Assembly: GCA_004000625.1 (NCBI GenBank)
Contig: SAUS01000075.1
Coordinates: 1-11,165 of the forward strand
Reading direction: 5' to 3'
Origin: Candidatus Cibiobacter qucibialis
GTDB lineage: Bacteria; Bacillota; Clostridia; Oscillospirales; Ruminococcaceae
Length of the DNA: 11,165 nt
This document shows, piece by piece, positions 1 to 6,825 of the stretch (within the stretch, counting starts at the first letter, position 1; every line of letters begins with the position of its first letter). The notes beneath the pieces were generated by a model. It was not told the DNA's origin. It worked only from the letters and a program-made list of their open reading frames with translations, and ran no database searches. Position numbers and translations under genes: made by a program.

Positions 1-50
1 CTTGCGCTGCTTTGCAGCTATTCTTGTTGACATTAACTGTCTTACGAACA

Positions 51-77
51 CCCCGGCAAAGCCGGGGGATATTTTTT
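51..77 (+). terminator. Terminator-like hairpin at window start
   Basis: A perfect 7-bp stem, CCCCGGC (51-57) and GCCGGGG (61-67), closes on a three-base AAA loop and is followed by six T residues (72-77). This is the form of an intrinsic terminator, presumably for a gene upstream of the window. It sits exactly where family B repeats carry a different hairpin followed by a T run, so it may instead be the hairpin of a diverged repeat copy. Confidence 0.6.
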
Positions 78-141
78 AACGTGGAATCCAGCCGCGTTTG
101 TAGAAATGTTCTAAATTTTCGGCTTTTCAGATACCCCCTAG
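72..141 (+). repeat. Diverged right end of a family B inverted-repeat element
   Basis: From the T run onward, this stretch aligns with the right part of the element ending near 11052. Both have a T run followed by an AATCCRGCCGYGTTTGTAGAAAT-like core split by a few changes, then TTTTCAGATAC near the end (124-134). The left half of the element is not recognisable in 1-50. It has clearly more mismatches than the other two copies, so it is an older or different subfamily member. I see no coding sequence in 1-203. Confidence 0.65.
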
Positions 142-203
142 AATATGATGCACAAGCTGCCCCAAAACCGCCAAACAGTATCCCCAAAATACGCAAAAAG
201 CTA

Positions 204-489
204 AGGCAACACCGCATAATTCCCGCCTTACGGCTTAAGCACCGCTCCGGCGGCTGCGGCACGGCATCTGCGTTGCCAAAATGCTCGATAATGTCGGGTT
301 GCGGTACCCGCATCGTGCTTCGGGGGCAAAAGCCCCTCGCACTCTGCGACCGCTGCCCCTGCTTCGGTTCGCTGTTTCCGCCACTGGCGGCGCTCACCTT
401 TGCAGCATCCAGTATTATCTGCGCTTTTGGCTTGGCATCTGCCGCACCTCGCTCGCCGTATCGGCACTTAGAATTATGCGGTATTGCCC
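204..489 (+). mobile_element. Family A MITE-like element, copy 1 (286 bp)
   Basis: This is a non-coding element with 19-bp imperfect terminal inverted repeats. The left end is AGGCAACACCGCATAATTC and the reverse complement of the right end is GGGCAATACCGCATAATTC (17 of 19 match). It is flanked by TA on both sides (202-203 and 490-491), consistent with a 2-bp target duplication. A second complete copy at 10623-10908 has the same length and differs at only three positions, all within the first 27 bases. The interior has small GC-rich hairpins: 295-299 with 306-310, 323-327 with 332-336, and 378-382 with 386-390. No transposase is present, so any movement would need an enzyme acting in trans. 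Reading frames inside it are open by composition only. Confidence 0.85.
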
Positions 490-514
490 TAACCATCATT
501 CCGTGATTTTTGTC

Positions 515-543
515 TTGCCCTTGGGGCAAAAGGGCTTTATACT
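515..543 (+). promoter_or_regulatory. Probable sigma-A promoter of the two-component operon
   Basis: A -35 hexamer TTGCCC (515-520) is separated by 17 bases from a -10 hexamer TATACT (538-543). The predicted start is near 550, giving a leader of about 75 bases before the response regulator. The -35 box forms a palindrome with GGGCAA (524-529). A second palindrome, CTGCCC (561-566) with GGGCAG (575-580), lies in the leader. Either could bind a regulator or fold in RNA. The -35 lies 26 bases after the right end of the family A element. Confidence 0.6.
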
Positions 544-624
544 GGTATACGAGTAGTAGTCTGCCCCAGTGTAAGGGCAGGCAGAAAGAACGGTTTTGCC
601 CTGAACGCGGATGGGGGCTGCAAG

Positions 625-1365
625 ATGTATAAACTGATTATTATTGATGATGAAGAGAAAATCGCCAGCGGAATGGCCCAGCTGTTCCCCTGGCAGAACA
701 TTGGGTTCGAGGTGGTGCAGGTGTTCACCGGCGCACGCAAAGCCCTGCAATATATTGCCGAAAACCCGGTGGATGTGGTGCTGACCGATATTGAAATGCC
801 GGATATGAACGGCCTGGAGCTGAGCCAGCGGCTGATGGAATACCCCAACATCCAGAAAATATTTTTCAGCAGCTACAGCAATTACGAATACTTCCGCGCG
901 GCGCTGCAAAACGGTGTGGCGGATTACCTGATGAAACCGGTGGCCTACAGCGCCCTGCTGGAATGCTTTGAAAAGGTCAAAGCCCGGCTGGATGCCCGCA
1001 GCGCCGTGCAGGAAACCGCCCCCAAGGCCTATTACGACCAGATCGTGTACGATGTGCAGCAATACTTAAAAGATAATTACCGCACTGCCACGCTGGAAGA
1101 AGCCGCGGCCAAGGTTTCCTTGAGTCCGGCTTATCTTTCCCGCGTGTTCAAGGAAAAAAGCGGAACCAGCTTTTCGGAGCTGCTGCTCAAGACGCGGATG
1201 GAAAAAGCATGTGAGATGCTGGCGGATATCCATTATAAAAGCTATGATATTGCCTATTATGTCGGGTACGATAACCCCAAAAACTTCTCCCGTGCATTCA
1301 AAGCGTATTATGGGCAGAGCCCATCGGAATACCGCAAATCCCGCCTGGATGGTGCCGCGCTATGA
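625..1365 (+). CDS. Response regulator, YesN-type, receiver plus AraC-family DNA-binding domain
   Basis: The 246-residue protein is a cytoplasmic transcription factor controlled by phosphorylation. The N-terminal receiver domain (about 1-120) has the acidic pair Asp8/Asp9, the likely phosphoacceptor Asp55 in a LTDIEMPD context, a Ser at the switch position (82-83) and the conserved Lys104-Pro105. A short linker leads to a C-terminal double helix-turn-helix of the AraC type (about 138-240), with the signatures LSPAYLSRVFKE and IAYYVGYDNPKNFSRAFK. YesN regulators are usually longer; this one is compact because the region between receiver and HTH is short. The start lacks a good AGGAG; only GGGGG at 613-617 precedes it. 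The gene overlaps the kinase gene by four bases (ATGA), indicating translational coupling. Its likely target is the transporter promoter downstream, where a direct repeat suits an AraC-type dimer. The family call is firm; the target is inference. Confidence 0.93.
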   Translation: MYKLIIIDDEEKIASGMAQLFPWQNIGFEVVQVFTGARKALQYIAENPVDVVLTDIEMPDMNGLELSQRLMEYPNIQKIFFSSYSNYEYFRAALQNGVADYLMKPVAYSALLECFEKVKARLDARSAVQETAPKAYYDQIVYDVQQYLKDNYRTATLEEAAAKVSLSPAYLSRVFKEKSGTSFSELLLKTRMEKACEMLADIHYKSYDIAYYVGYDNPKNFSRAFKAYYGQSPSEYRKSRLDGAAL

Positions 1366-3155
1366 AGGGAATGAAGCGGAAGTTCTTTTTGAAGCGCATG
1401 TGGAACTTTGTGGTGGTCATGCTGATCCCGGCGCTGCTGCTGGTGGCCGTTACCACCTACATGACCCTTGTGACCCAGATGCACCGTATGACGCAGGACA
1501 ATGAGCGCGGTATTGAGGCTGTGCGCTCCAACATCTCGCTGGTGCTGGATTCGGTCCTGGCGCAGAACAGCTACATGACCGGCATGACCCGCACCAACAT
1601 GGTGCTGAACAAAGCTCTGAAAAGGGAAAGCCTTGCTTACACCGATGCCATCTACCTGCGCAGCCTGGTATCCTCACTGAACGGCATGACCAACGCGTAT
1701 GATTACGTGGATTCGGTTCTGATCTATATGGATGGGTACGACCGTGCGCTGACGTCCAGCGGGCTGGTCAACCTTTCGGCGGATGATTACAGCGGCTGGT
1801 ACAGCGTGTATTCCTCTATGTCGGATACCGAGCGCACCTGCATTGCCCCGGTGGTGGTGAACGCAGGCAAAGCCAGCGAGAGAAGGCAGCTGGTAGTGTG
1901 CGCCCGGATGATGACGATGGAAGGCTGTGTGGCCGTTACCCTGAACATCAGCCACTTGCAGGAAATGATTGCCGTGCTGCGCCCGTCCGATAACCAGCAC
2001 CTGTACCTGGTTGACGGCAGCGGCCGCCTGCTGGCAAAGGCAGGGGACGCAGGCGCGACGGAAGAGCTGCAAAACCTGATGGGCAAAACGCTGAGCGGGG
2101 CAGGGAACACGGCGGAACAGGAGCACGAGTTTTGGATCAAGCTGGATGACCGGGACTGCCTGTTGAACTGGCAAAGCTACCAGAACCCGGATTTCTACAT
2201 CGTATCTACCATTGACCGGGCCATGATCCTGGAAAACCTGGGCGAACGGTTGATGCCGCTGCTGCTGATGGCGGTTGTGGCGCTGTACGCCATTGTGTTT
2301 TTGGCATACGTCAACACCAAGCGCAGCTTTGACGAGATCAACCTGATGCTGCAGATGTTTGAGGATGCCGAGGCGGGCCGCACCATCCAGCGCCCCCAGC
2401 GCAAGGTAAATGATGAATATGACGTTATCATGAACAACATCCTGATGATGTTTTTGAACAACACCTACCTGAACATCCAGCTGAAAGAAAAGCAGTACCG
2501 CCAGCAGAACGCCGAGCTGACCGCCCTGCAGTTGCAGATCAACCCCCACTTTTTGTACAACACCCTGCAAACGCTGGATATGGAAGCCCGCAAGCTGAAC
2601 GATGATGGGCGCATCAGCGCGGTGGTGGGGTATGTATCGGATATCCTAAAGTATTCGCTGACAAACCCGCAAAAGAGCGTCAGCCTGCGGGAAGAGCTGG
2701 ACTATCTTAAAAAATATGTGGAAGTGCAGCACTACCGCTTTGGGGACCGCTTTATTATTTATTATGAAGTGGACGACGATGTGATGGACGCCGAGGTATT
2801 CCGCCTGATGCTGCAGCCCGTGGTAGAAAACAGCCTGCTGCACGCCCTGCGCGGCAACGAGCGCGGTTACATGAAGGTGCGCGCCCGCCGCATTGGCGAT
2901 AAGGTGAACCTGCGTGTGATCGATAACGGCGACGGCATGACAAGGGAAGAGCTGGAAGCGCTGCGCAAACGCATTGCGGACCGCAACAGCCGCAGTATTG
3001 GGCTGACCAACCTGGACCGCCGCCTGCGCCTGCGCTACCCGGAGGAAACGGGGCTGCGCATCTGTTCCATAAAAAACCTTGGCACCAGCGTGTCGTTTTG
3101 CATCCCGTACAAAAAATATACCCCGGATGCCCCGCAAACGGGTAAAACAGAATAA
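1362..3155 (+). CDS. Sensor histidine kinase, YesM-type (His_kinase/HATPase_c)
   Basis: The 597-residue membrane kinase is the partner of the preceding regulator. A hydrophobic segment (about 14-37) and a second one (about 298-319) bracket an extracellular sensor region of some 260 residues, the layout of Cache-type YesM sensors. The cytoplasmic part carries the phosphoacceptor His396 in the motif QINPHFLYNTLQ, followed by an ATPase domain. That domain has an N box around Asn490 (QPVVENSLLHAL), a G1 box at 521-525 (DNGDG), and a later IGLTNLDRRL segment. These are the hallmarks of the LytS/YesM class rather than of classical HisKA kinases. Start at the ATGA overlap gives coupled translation, with no strong ribosome site of its own. 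The gene ends just before a strong terminator. The signal is unknown; by position it is probably linked to the sugar handled by the neighbouring transporter. Confidence 0.94.
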   Translation: MKGMKRKFFLKRMWNFVVVMLIPALLLVAVTTYMTLVTQMHRMTQDNERGIEAVRSNISLVLDSVLAQNSYMTGMTRTNMVLNKALKRESLAYTDAIYLRSLVSSLNGMTNAYDYVDSVLIYMDGYDRALTSSGLVNLSADDYSGWYSVYSSMSDTERTCIAPVVVNAGKASERRQLVVCARMMTMEGCVAVTLNISHLQEMIAVLRPSDNQHLYLVDGSGRLLAKAGDAGATEELQNLMGKTLSGAGNTAEQEHEFWIKLDDRDCLLNWQSYQNPDFYIVSTIDRAMILENLGERLMPLLLMAVVALYAIVFLAYVNTKRSFDEINLMLQMFEDAEAGRTIQRPQRKVNDEYDVIMNNILMMFLNNTYLNIQLKEKQYRQQNAELTALQLQINPHFLYNTLQTLDMEARKLNDDGRISAVVGYVSDILKYSLTNPQKSVSLREELDYLKKYVEVQHYRFGDRFIIYYEVDDDVMDAEVFRLMLQPVVENSLLHALRGNERGYMKVRARRIGDKVNLRVIDNGDGMTREELEALRKRIADRNSRSIGLTNLDRRLRLRYPEETGLRICSIKNLGTSVSFCIPYKKYTPDAPQTGKTE

Positions 3156-3161
3156 TAAAAT

Positions 3162-3220
3162 GCCGGGCAGGTATCTTAAATTGCGCCAAAACGCAAGAGA
3201 TGATACCTGCCCGGCGTTTT
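3162..3220 (+). terminator. Strong intrinsic terminator after the kinase gene
   Basis: A perfect 14-bp stem pairs GCCGGGCAGGTATC (3162-3175) with GATACCTGCCCGGC (3202-3215). The loop itself has a small TTGCG/CGCAA stem (3181-3185 with 3192-3196). A TTTT run follows (3217-3220) and AAAA precedes the left arm, so it could also stop transcription from the other strand. It separates the two-component unit from the transporter unit, which therefore needs its own promoter. Confidence 0.88.
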
Positions 3221-3231
3221 GTGTCAAATGA

Positions 3232-3286
3232 TGAATCCTTTTAGCAAGCGTGAGTCCTTTTATAAATCTGCCAAACAAATTATAAT
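3232..3286 (+). promoter_or_regulatory. Transporter promoter with tandem direct repeat, candidate YesN-type operator
   Basis: A consensus -10 box TATAAT lies at 3281-3286, about 54 bases before the binding-protein start. No good -35 is present. Instead, a 12-base direct repeat, TGAATCCTTTTA (3232-3243) and TGAGTCCTTTTA (3251-3262), differs at one base. It is spaced 19 bases repeat to repeat, close to two helical turns. The second copy covers the -35 position. AraC-family activators commonly bind direct repeats on one DNA face next to or over a weak -35, so this suits activation by the response regulator upstream. A TATAAA at 3261-3266 could be an alternative -10 using the first repeat. Confidence 0.55.
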
Positions 3287-3339
3287 AAAACCATGATAAG
3301 GCTCGACGAAAAGGGCCGATTTAGAAGGAGGAAAACAAT

Positions 3340-4701
3340 ATGAAAAAGCAACTTATGGCCGGTATGATGGCCGCCAGTATGGCATTGTCTCTGGCCGCAT
3401 GCGGCGGCAGTGCTGCCAGCAGCGCAGCCCCGGCAGCCGACAGCACCAGCGGCGCTGCCTCTACCAGCACCGCAGCTTCCACTTCCAGCGATGAACAGGT
3501 GACTTTGCGCTTTGCCTGGTGGGGCGGCGATGAACGCGCCAACGCCACCATGGAAGTCATCAACAAGTTCATGGAAGAAAACCCCAACATCAAGATCGAA
3601 GCCGAGTATGGCTCTTCTGACGGCTACCATGATAAGCTGGCAACCCAGCTGGCATCCGGCACCGCCGCCGACATCGTGCAGATTGACCCCGAAACGATGC
3701 CCAGTTTTGTTTCCACCGGCGATTACTTCCTGGATTACAAGGACTACGACTTTGATCTTTCCAACTTTGACCCCAACTACATTGGCCTGCGCGTGAATGG
3801 TAACTATGACGGCAAGCAGCTGGGCCTGCCCACCGGCATTGCCGGCCCGGCACTGGTTGTGAACGAAGAGCTGGCTGAAAAGTACGGCATCGACTTCAAC
3901 ACCCAGTACACCTGGGATCAGTTCATTGAATGGGGCAAACAGGTCCATGAAGCAGACCCCGATACCTACCTGCTGTGCACCAACAAAGAGTATGTGACCA
4001 ACCTGGTGTTCTTTACCTACATGAAGCAGCTAACCGGCAAGACCATCTTTGACGCTGACTCCAAAGCGTTCAATTATACCGAGGAAGATATCCAGAACTG
4101 CCTGGATCTCGTCAAGAGCCTGTACGACAACAATGTCTGCGCACCGGCTTCCTACTCTTCCGCTTACAGCAACGACGACCTGCAGTCTGACCCCAACTGG
4201 ATCGCTGGCAAGTACGTCTGCACCTTCGCTTACATCTCCACCATCAATGTTATGACCGCCGCCAATGAGGGCGCAACCTATGGCACCGGCTACCTGCCCC
4301 TGCTGGACGGCGCTAAGGACAACGGCTGGGCTTGCAACTGCCCGCAGGTCCTGGCAGTTACCTCCACCTGCAAGGCTCCGGAAGCAGCCATGAAGTTCCT
4401 GGATTACTTCTTTAACAGCGATGACGCCGAAAGCACCCTGGCCTGCGTGCGCAGTGTTCCCCCGACGGAAAAGGCCCGTGAAATCTGCGAAAAAGACGGT
4501 ACCCTGGACCCGAACATGATGACCGCCGCCAACATTGCCAGCGGCTACAGCGGCCTGACCAACGACAAGTACTCTTCCGCACCGGAATCCAAGCAGATCA
4601 TTGCTGATACCATCGAGGCTGTCGGTTACGGCACCACCGACCCCGCAAGCGCTGCATCCGATATGTACAATCAGCTCTCCAACTACATCAGCGCCCAGTA
4701 A
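3340..4701 (+). CDS. Extracellular sugar-binding lipoprotein of a CUT1 ABC transporter
   Basis: The 453-residue protein is a family 1 solute-binding protein that would capture an oligosaccharide outside the cell and deliver it to the two permeases encoded downstream. The first 20 residues are a lipoprotein signal peptide with a positive start (MKKQ), a hydrophobic core and the lipobox LSLAAC, making Cys21 the lipidated residue. A Ser/Ala/Thr-rich tether (about 22-51) follows. The mature domain begins near residue 53 (VTLRFAWWGGDERA) and includes the family-typical LASGTAADIVQIDPE segment (about 105-119). The start is set by an ideal AAGGAGG (3325-3331) eight bases before ATG. It is the first gene of the transport unit and is followed by a stem-loop and a repeat, a layout that often allows more binding protein than permease. 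The ligand cannot be read from the sequence. Confidence 0.93.
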   Translation: MKKQLMAGMMAASMALSLAACGGSAASSAAPAADSTSGAASTSTAASTSSDEQVTLRFAWWGGDERANATMEVINKFMEENPNIKIEAEYGSSDGYHDKLATQLASGTAADIVQIDPETMPSFVSTGDYFLDYKDYDFDLSNFDPNYIGLRVNGNYDGKQLGLPTGIAGPALVVNEELAEKYGIDFNTQYTWDQFIEWGKQVHEADPDTYLLCTNKEYVTNLVFFTYMKQLTGKTIFDADSKAFNYTEEDIQNCLDLVKSLYDNNVCAPASYSSAYSNDDLQSDPNWIAGKYVCTFAYISTINVMTAANEGATYGTGYLPLLDGAKDNGWACNCPQVLAVTSTCKAPEAAMKFLDYFFNSDDAESTLACVRSVPPTEKAREICEKDGTLDPNMMTAANIASGYSGLTNDKYSSAPESKQIIADTIEAVGYGTTDPASAASDMYNQLSNYISAQ

Positions 4702-4717
4702 ACCTCAGCGAACATCA

Positions 4718-4750
4718 AAAACGGGTGTCTCCCACCGAGGCATCCGTTTT
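4718..4750 (+). terminator. Stem-loop after the binding-protein gene (partial terminator or mRNA stabiliser)
   Basis: A 10-bp stem pairs AAAACGGGTG (4718-4727) with CATCCGTTTT (4741-4750), with one G-U pair, around a 13-base loop. The four T residues sit in the stem end and are followed by ATTAAA. It begins 17 bases after the stop codon. Since the permeases downstream have no visible promoter, it probably lets a fraction of transcripts through or protects the 3' end of the binding-protein message. Confidence 0.6.
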
Positions 4751-4755
4751 ATTAA

Positions 4756-4915
4756 AGTGTACCTGAAAAGTCGAAAATATAGTCTATTTCTACAAACACA
4801 GCCGGATTTGGCGTTAAAAAGCCTTGGAATCCACAAAGGATTCCTGCGGCTCTTTGCCTTAAATCCTGCTTGTGTTTGCGAAATATCCGTCATTTTCTTT
4901 GTTTTCAGCTACACC
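4756..4915 (-). mobile_element. Family B inverted-repeat element in the binding-protein/permease gap
   Basis: This element of about 160 bp has terminal inverted repeats: GTGTACCTGAAAA (4757-4769) and TTTTCAGCTACAC (4902-4914), 12 of 13 matching. An internal hairpin pairs GGAATCC (4826-4832) with GGATTCC (4838-4844), and on the minus strand it is followed by a T run. It is about 95% identical over about 143 bases to the reverse complement of the copy at 10605-11052, so it lies inverted relative to that copy. It has no coding capacity. I do not see a clear target duplication (TTAA left, AGTG right). No other gene lies between 4702 and 4953. Confidence 0.8.
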
Positions 4916-4953
4916 AGTGAAAAGGCGGATTTTTTCCAAAGAGGTGTGATCCT

Positions 4954-5856
4954 ATGACAAAACAAACCAAAATCAAGCACTATACCAAGCGCGATTACGC
5001 GGCGTTTGCTTATCTGGCCCCGTGGATCATCGGTATGCTGGTCCTGCAGCTGTACCCGTTTTTAAGCTCGCTGGTTTACTCGTTCTGCAACTACAAAATC
5101 ACCGGCACCCCCTCGTTCACCGGCCTGAGCAACTACATCCAGTTGTTCACCATGGATAATGAGTTTTGGAACTCCTTGAAAGTTACCCTGGCCTACACGC
5201 TGTACACCGTGCCCGGCAAGCTGGTTATGGCATTGGCTGTTGCGGTGTTCCTCAACCGTGACATCAAAGGCATCAACCTCATCCGTACTTTGTACTACAT
5301 TCCGTCCCTGTTCGGCGGCAGCGTTGCTGTTGCTCTGCTGTGGAAGATCATGTTCATGGATAACGGCGTTATCAACGCCATCCTGACCACCCTGCACCTG
5401 CCCAACGTACAGTGGCTGGGCGACCCCAACCAGGCCCTGCGCACCATCTGCATGATGGAGATCTGGCAGTTTGGTTCTTCCATGGTCATGTTCCTGGCCG
5501 CGCTGAAAAACGTTCCGGCAGATTTGTACGAAGCTGCCGAGATTGACGGCGCAAGCAAGGTCAAGATGTTCTTCAGCATCACCGTTCCGCAAATCACCCC
5601 CATCATCTTCTTCAACCTTATTATGCAGACCATTCAGGCTTTGCAGAACTTCACCTCTGCCTTTGTCATCACCGATGGCGGCCCCATGAAGGCTACCTAT
5701 GTGCTGGGCATGAAACTGTATAAGGAAGGCTTCTCCTACTTCAAGATGGGTTACGCCAGCGCCATTTCCTGGATCATCTTTATTGTGATCATGCTGATCA
5801 CTCTGGTGCTGTTCGCAACCTCCAAGCGGTGGGTCTTCTATGGCGATGAAAGCTGA
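4954..5856 (+). CDS. ABC sugar transporter permease, LplB/UgpA-type (CUT1)
   Basis: The 300-residue inner-membrane protein forms half of the transport channel. It starts with a short charged N-terminus (MTKQTKIKHYTKRDY) and then a first membrane segment (about 16-42) containing the LAPWIIGMLVLQLYPF signature typical of this permease type, followed by further hydrophobic segments. The cytoplasmic EAA loop that docks the ATPase is at 193-212 (EAAEIDGASKVKMFFSITVP). It ends in a hydrophobic segment and a charged tail. The ribosome site AGAGGTG (4940-4946) lies seven bases before ATG. It follows the binding-protein gene after a 252-base gap holding a stem-loop and a repeat, and is followed closely by the second permease gene. 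No ATP-binding subunit is in the window, consistent with a shared MsmX/MsmK-type ATPase. Confidence 0.94.
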   Translation: MTKQTKIKHYTKRDYAAFAYLAPWIIGMLVLQLYPFLSSLVYSFCNYKITGTPSFTGLSNYIQLFTMDNEFWNSLKVTLAYTLYTVPGKLVMALAVAVFLNRDIKGINLIRTLYYIPSLFGGSVAVALLWKIMFMDNGVINAILTTLHLPNVQWLGDPNQALRTICMMEIWQFGSSMVMFLAALKNVPADLYEAAEIDGASKVKMFFSITVPQITPIIFFNLIMQTIQALQNFTSAFVITDGGPMKATYVLGMKLYKEGFSYFKMGYASAISWIIFIVIMLITLVLFATSKRWVFYGDES

Positions 5857-5875
5857 GAAAGGGCGCGTGAGCATT

Positions 5876-6724
5876 ATGACAAAACAACAAAAAAAGACCC
5901 TGAACCTGGTGCTGACCTATCTGGTCATCATCCTGATTGGCTGCGTGCTGCTGTTCCCCATTGCATGGATGATTTCGGCCGCGTTCAAAACCAACGATGA
6001 AATTTTTGGCTCCATTGCACTGTTGCCCAAAAGCTTCAGATTCCAGAACTTTATTGACGGCTGGAAAAGCGCCGGTATTTATACCTATGCAACCTATTTC
6101 ATCAACTCCTTTATCATGGTCATCCCCACCACGCTGCTGACCATCGCTTCCAGTGCGCTGGTTGCCTATGGCTTTGCACGGTTCAACTTCCCGTTCAAAA
6201 AGCAGCTGTTTGCCATCCTGTTCTCCACCCTGATGCTTCCCAACTCGGTCATCATCATCCCGCGTTACGTTCTGTTCAACAAGTTCGGCTGGGTCGATTC
6301 CTACATGCCATTCTGGGTGCCCGCCCTGCTGGCCTGCTACCCATTCTTCATCTATCAGCTCATCCAGTTCATGCGCGGCATTCCCCGCGATCTGGACGAA
6401 TCCGCCTGCATTGATGGCTGTGGCACCTTCCGCATCTTCTGGCAGATTCTGCTGCCGCTGATGAAGCCGGCCCTCTTCTCCGCTGGCCTGTTCCAGTTCC
6501 TGTGGACCTATAACGATTACTTCAACTCCTTGATCTTCATCAACTCGGTCAAAAAATACACCATCTCGCTGGCGCTGCGCCTTTCCGTTGACGCGGAAAG
6601 TGTTGTGGTGTGGGGCCGCGTTATGGCCATGGCCTGCGTTGCGGTTCTGCCGCTGGTTCTCCTCTTCTTTGCCGCACAGAAATATTTTGTGGAAGGCATT
6701 GCAACCTCCGGCCTGAAAGGCTGA
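5876..6724 (+). CDS. ABC sugar transporter permease, LplC/UgpE-type (CUT1)
   Basis: This is the second channel subunit. From the ATG at 5876 it is 282 residues, with an N-terminal membrane segment (about 10-30, LVLTYLVIILIGCVLLFPIAW) ending in the ISAAFK motif usual for this type. The EAA loop lies at 175-194 (ESACIDGCGTFRIFWQILLP), where Cys replaces the usual Ala. The C-terminus ends in GIATSGLKG, typical of the family. The start is ambiguous: ATG 5876 gives the family-like N-terminus with AAGGG (5859-5863) a rather long 12 bases away. An in-frame GTG lies at 5867, and an in-frame ATG at 5840 would add 12 residues and overlap the first permease gene. It is almost certainly cotranscribed with that gene. 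A strong hairpin follows at 6781. Confidence 0.92.
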   Translation: MTKQQKKTLNLVLTYLVIILIGCVLLFPIAWMISAAFKTNDEIFGSIALLPKSFRFQNFIDGWKSAGIYTYATYFINSFIMVIPTTLLTIASSALVAYGFARFNFPFKKQLFAILFSTLMLPNSVIIIPRYVLFNKFGWVDSYMPFWVPALLACYPFFIYQLIQFMRGIPRDLDESACIDGCGTFRIFWQILLPLMKPALFSAGLFQFLWTYNDYFNSLIFINSVKKYTISLALRLSVDAESVVVWGRVMAMACVAVLPLVLLFFAAQKYFVEGIATSGLKG

Positions 6725-6780
6725 TTTTCGTTTTCCTCTTTTTAAAAATGTTTGTTCCTCCTAAAAATCATTGACCCGTT

Positions 6781-6811
6781 GCGGGCCGGCACTGCCCGGC
6801 CCGCATTTTTT
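6781..6811 (+). terminator. Terminator-like hairpin just before the next start codon (attenuator candidate)
   Basis: A 9-bp all-GC stem, GCGGGCCGG (6781-6789) and CCGGCCCGC (6796-6804), is followed by A and six T residues (6806-6811). It would normally end the transporter transcript. The ribosome site GAGG (6815-6818) and ATG (6826) of the next gene follow at once, leaving no room for a promoter after the hairpin. I see TTGACC at 6771-6776 but no matching -10. Read-through, possibly regulated, is the simplest explanation for expression of the enzymes. Confidence 0.8.
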
Positions 6812-6825
6812 GTTGAGGTATCATA

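Noticed and set aside
228..467. Open frames on both strands inside family A, repeated in copy 2
   Set aside because: They recur only because the element is repeated, lack ribosome sites and known domains, and run out through the terminal repeats. The element looks non-coding.
12..506. A 164-codon + strand open frame at the window start
   Set aside because: It runs through a hairpin, a degenerate repeat and the whole of family A copy 1, with no ribosome site and no protein-like pattern.
4705..4893. A small minus-strand open frame between the binding-protein and permease genes
   Set aside because: It coincides with the family B repeat and has no support beyond being open.
5840..5875. Upstream ATG of the second permease, adding 12 residues
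   Set aside because: The extra residues are not typical of the family and would overlap the first permease gene. The ATG at 5876 gives a standard N-terminus, though its ribosome site spacing is long, so doubt remains.
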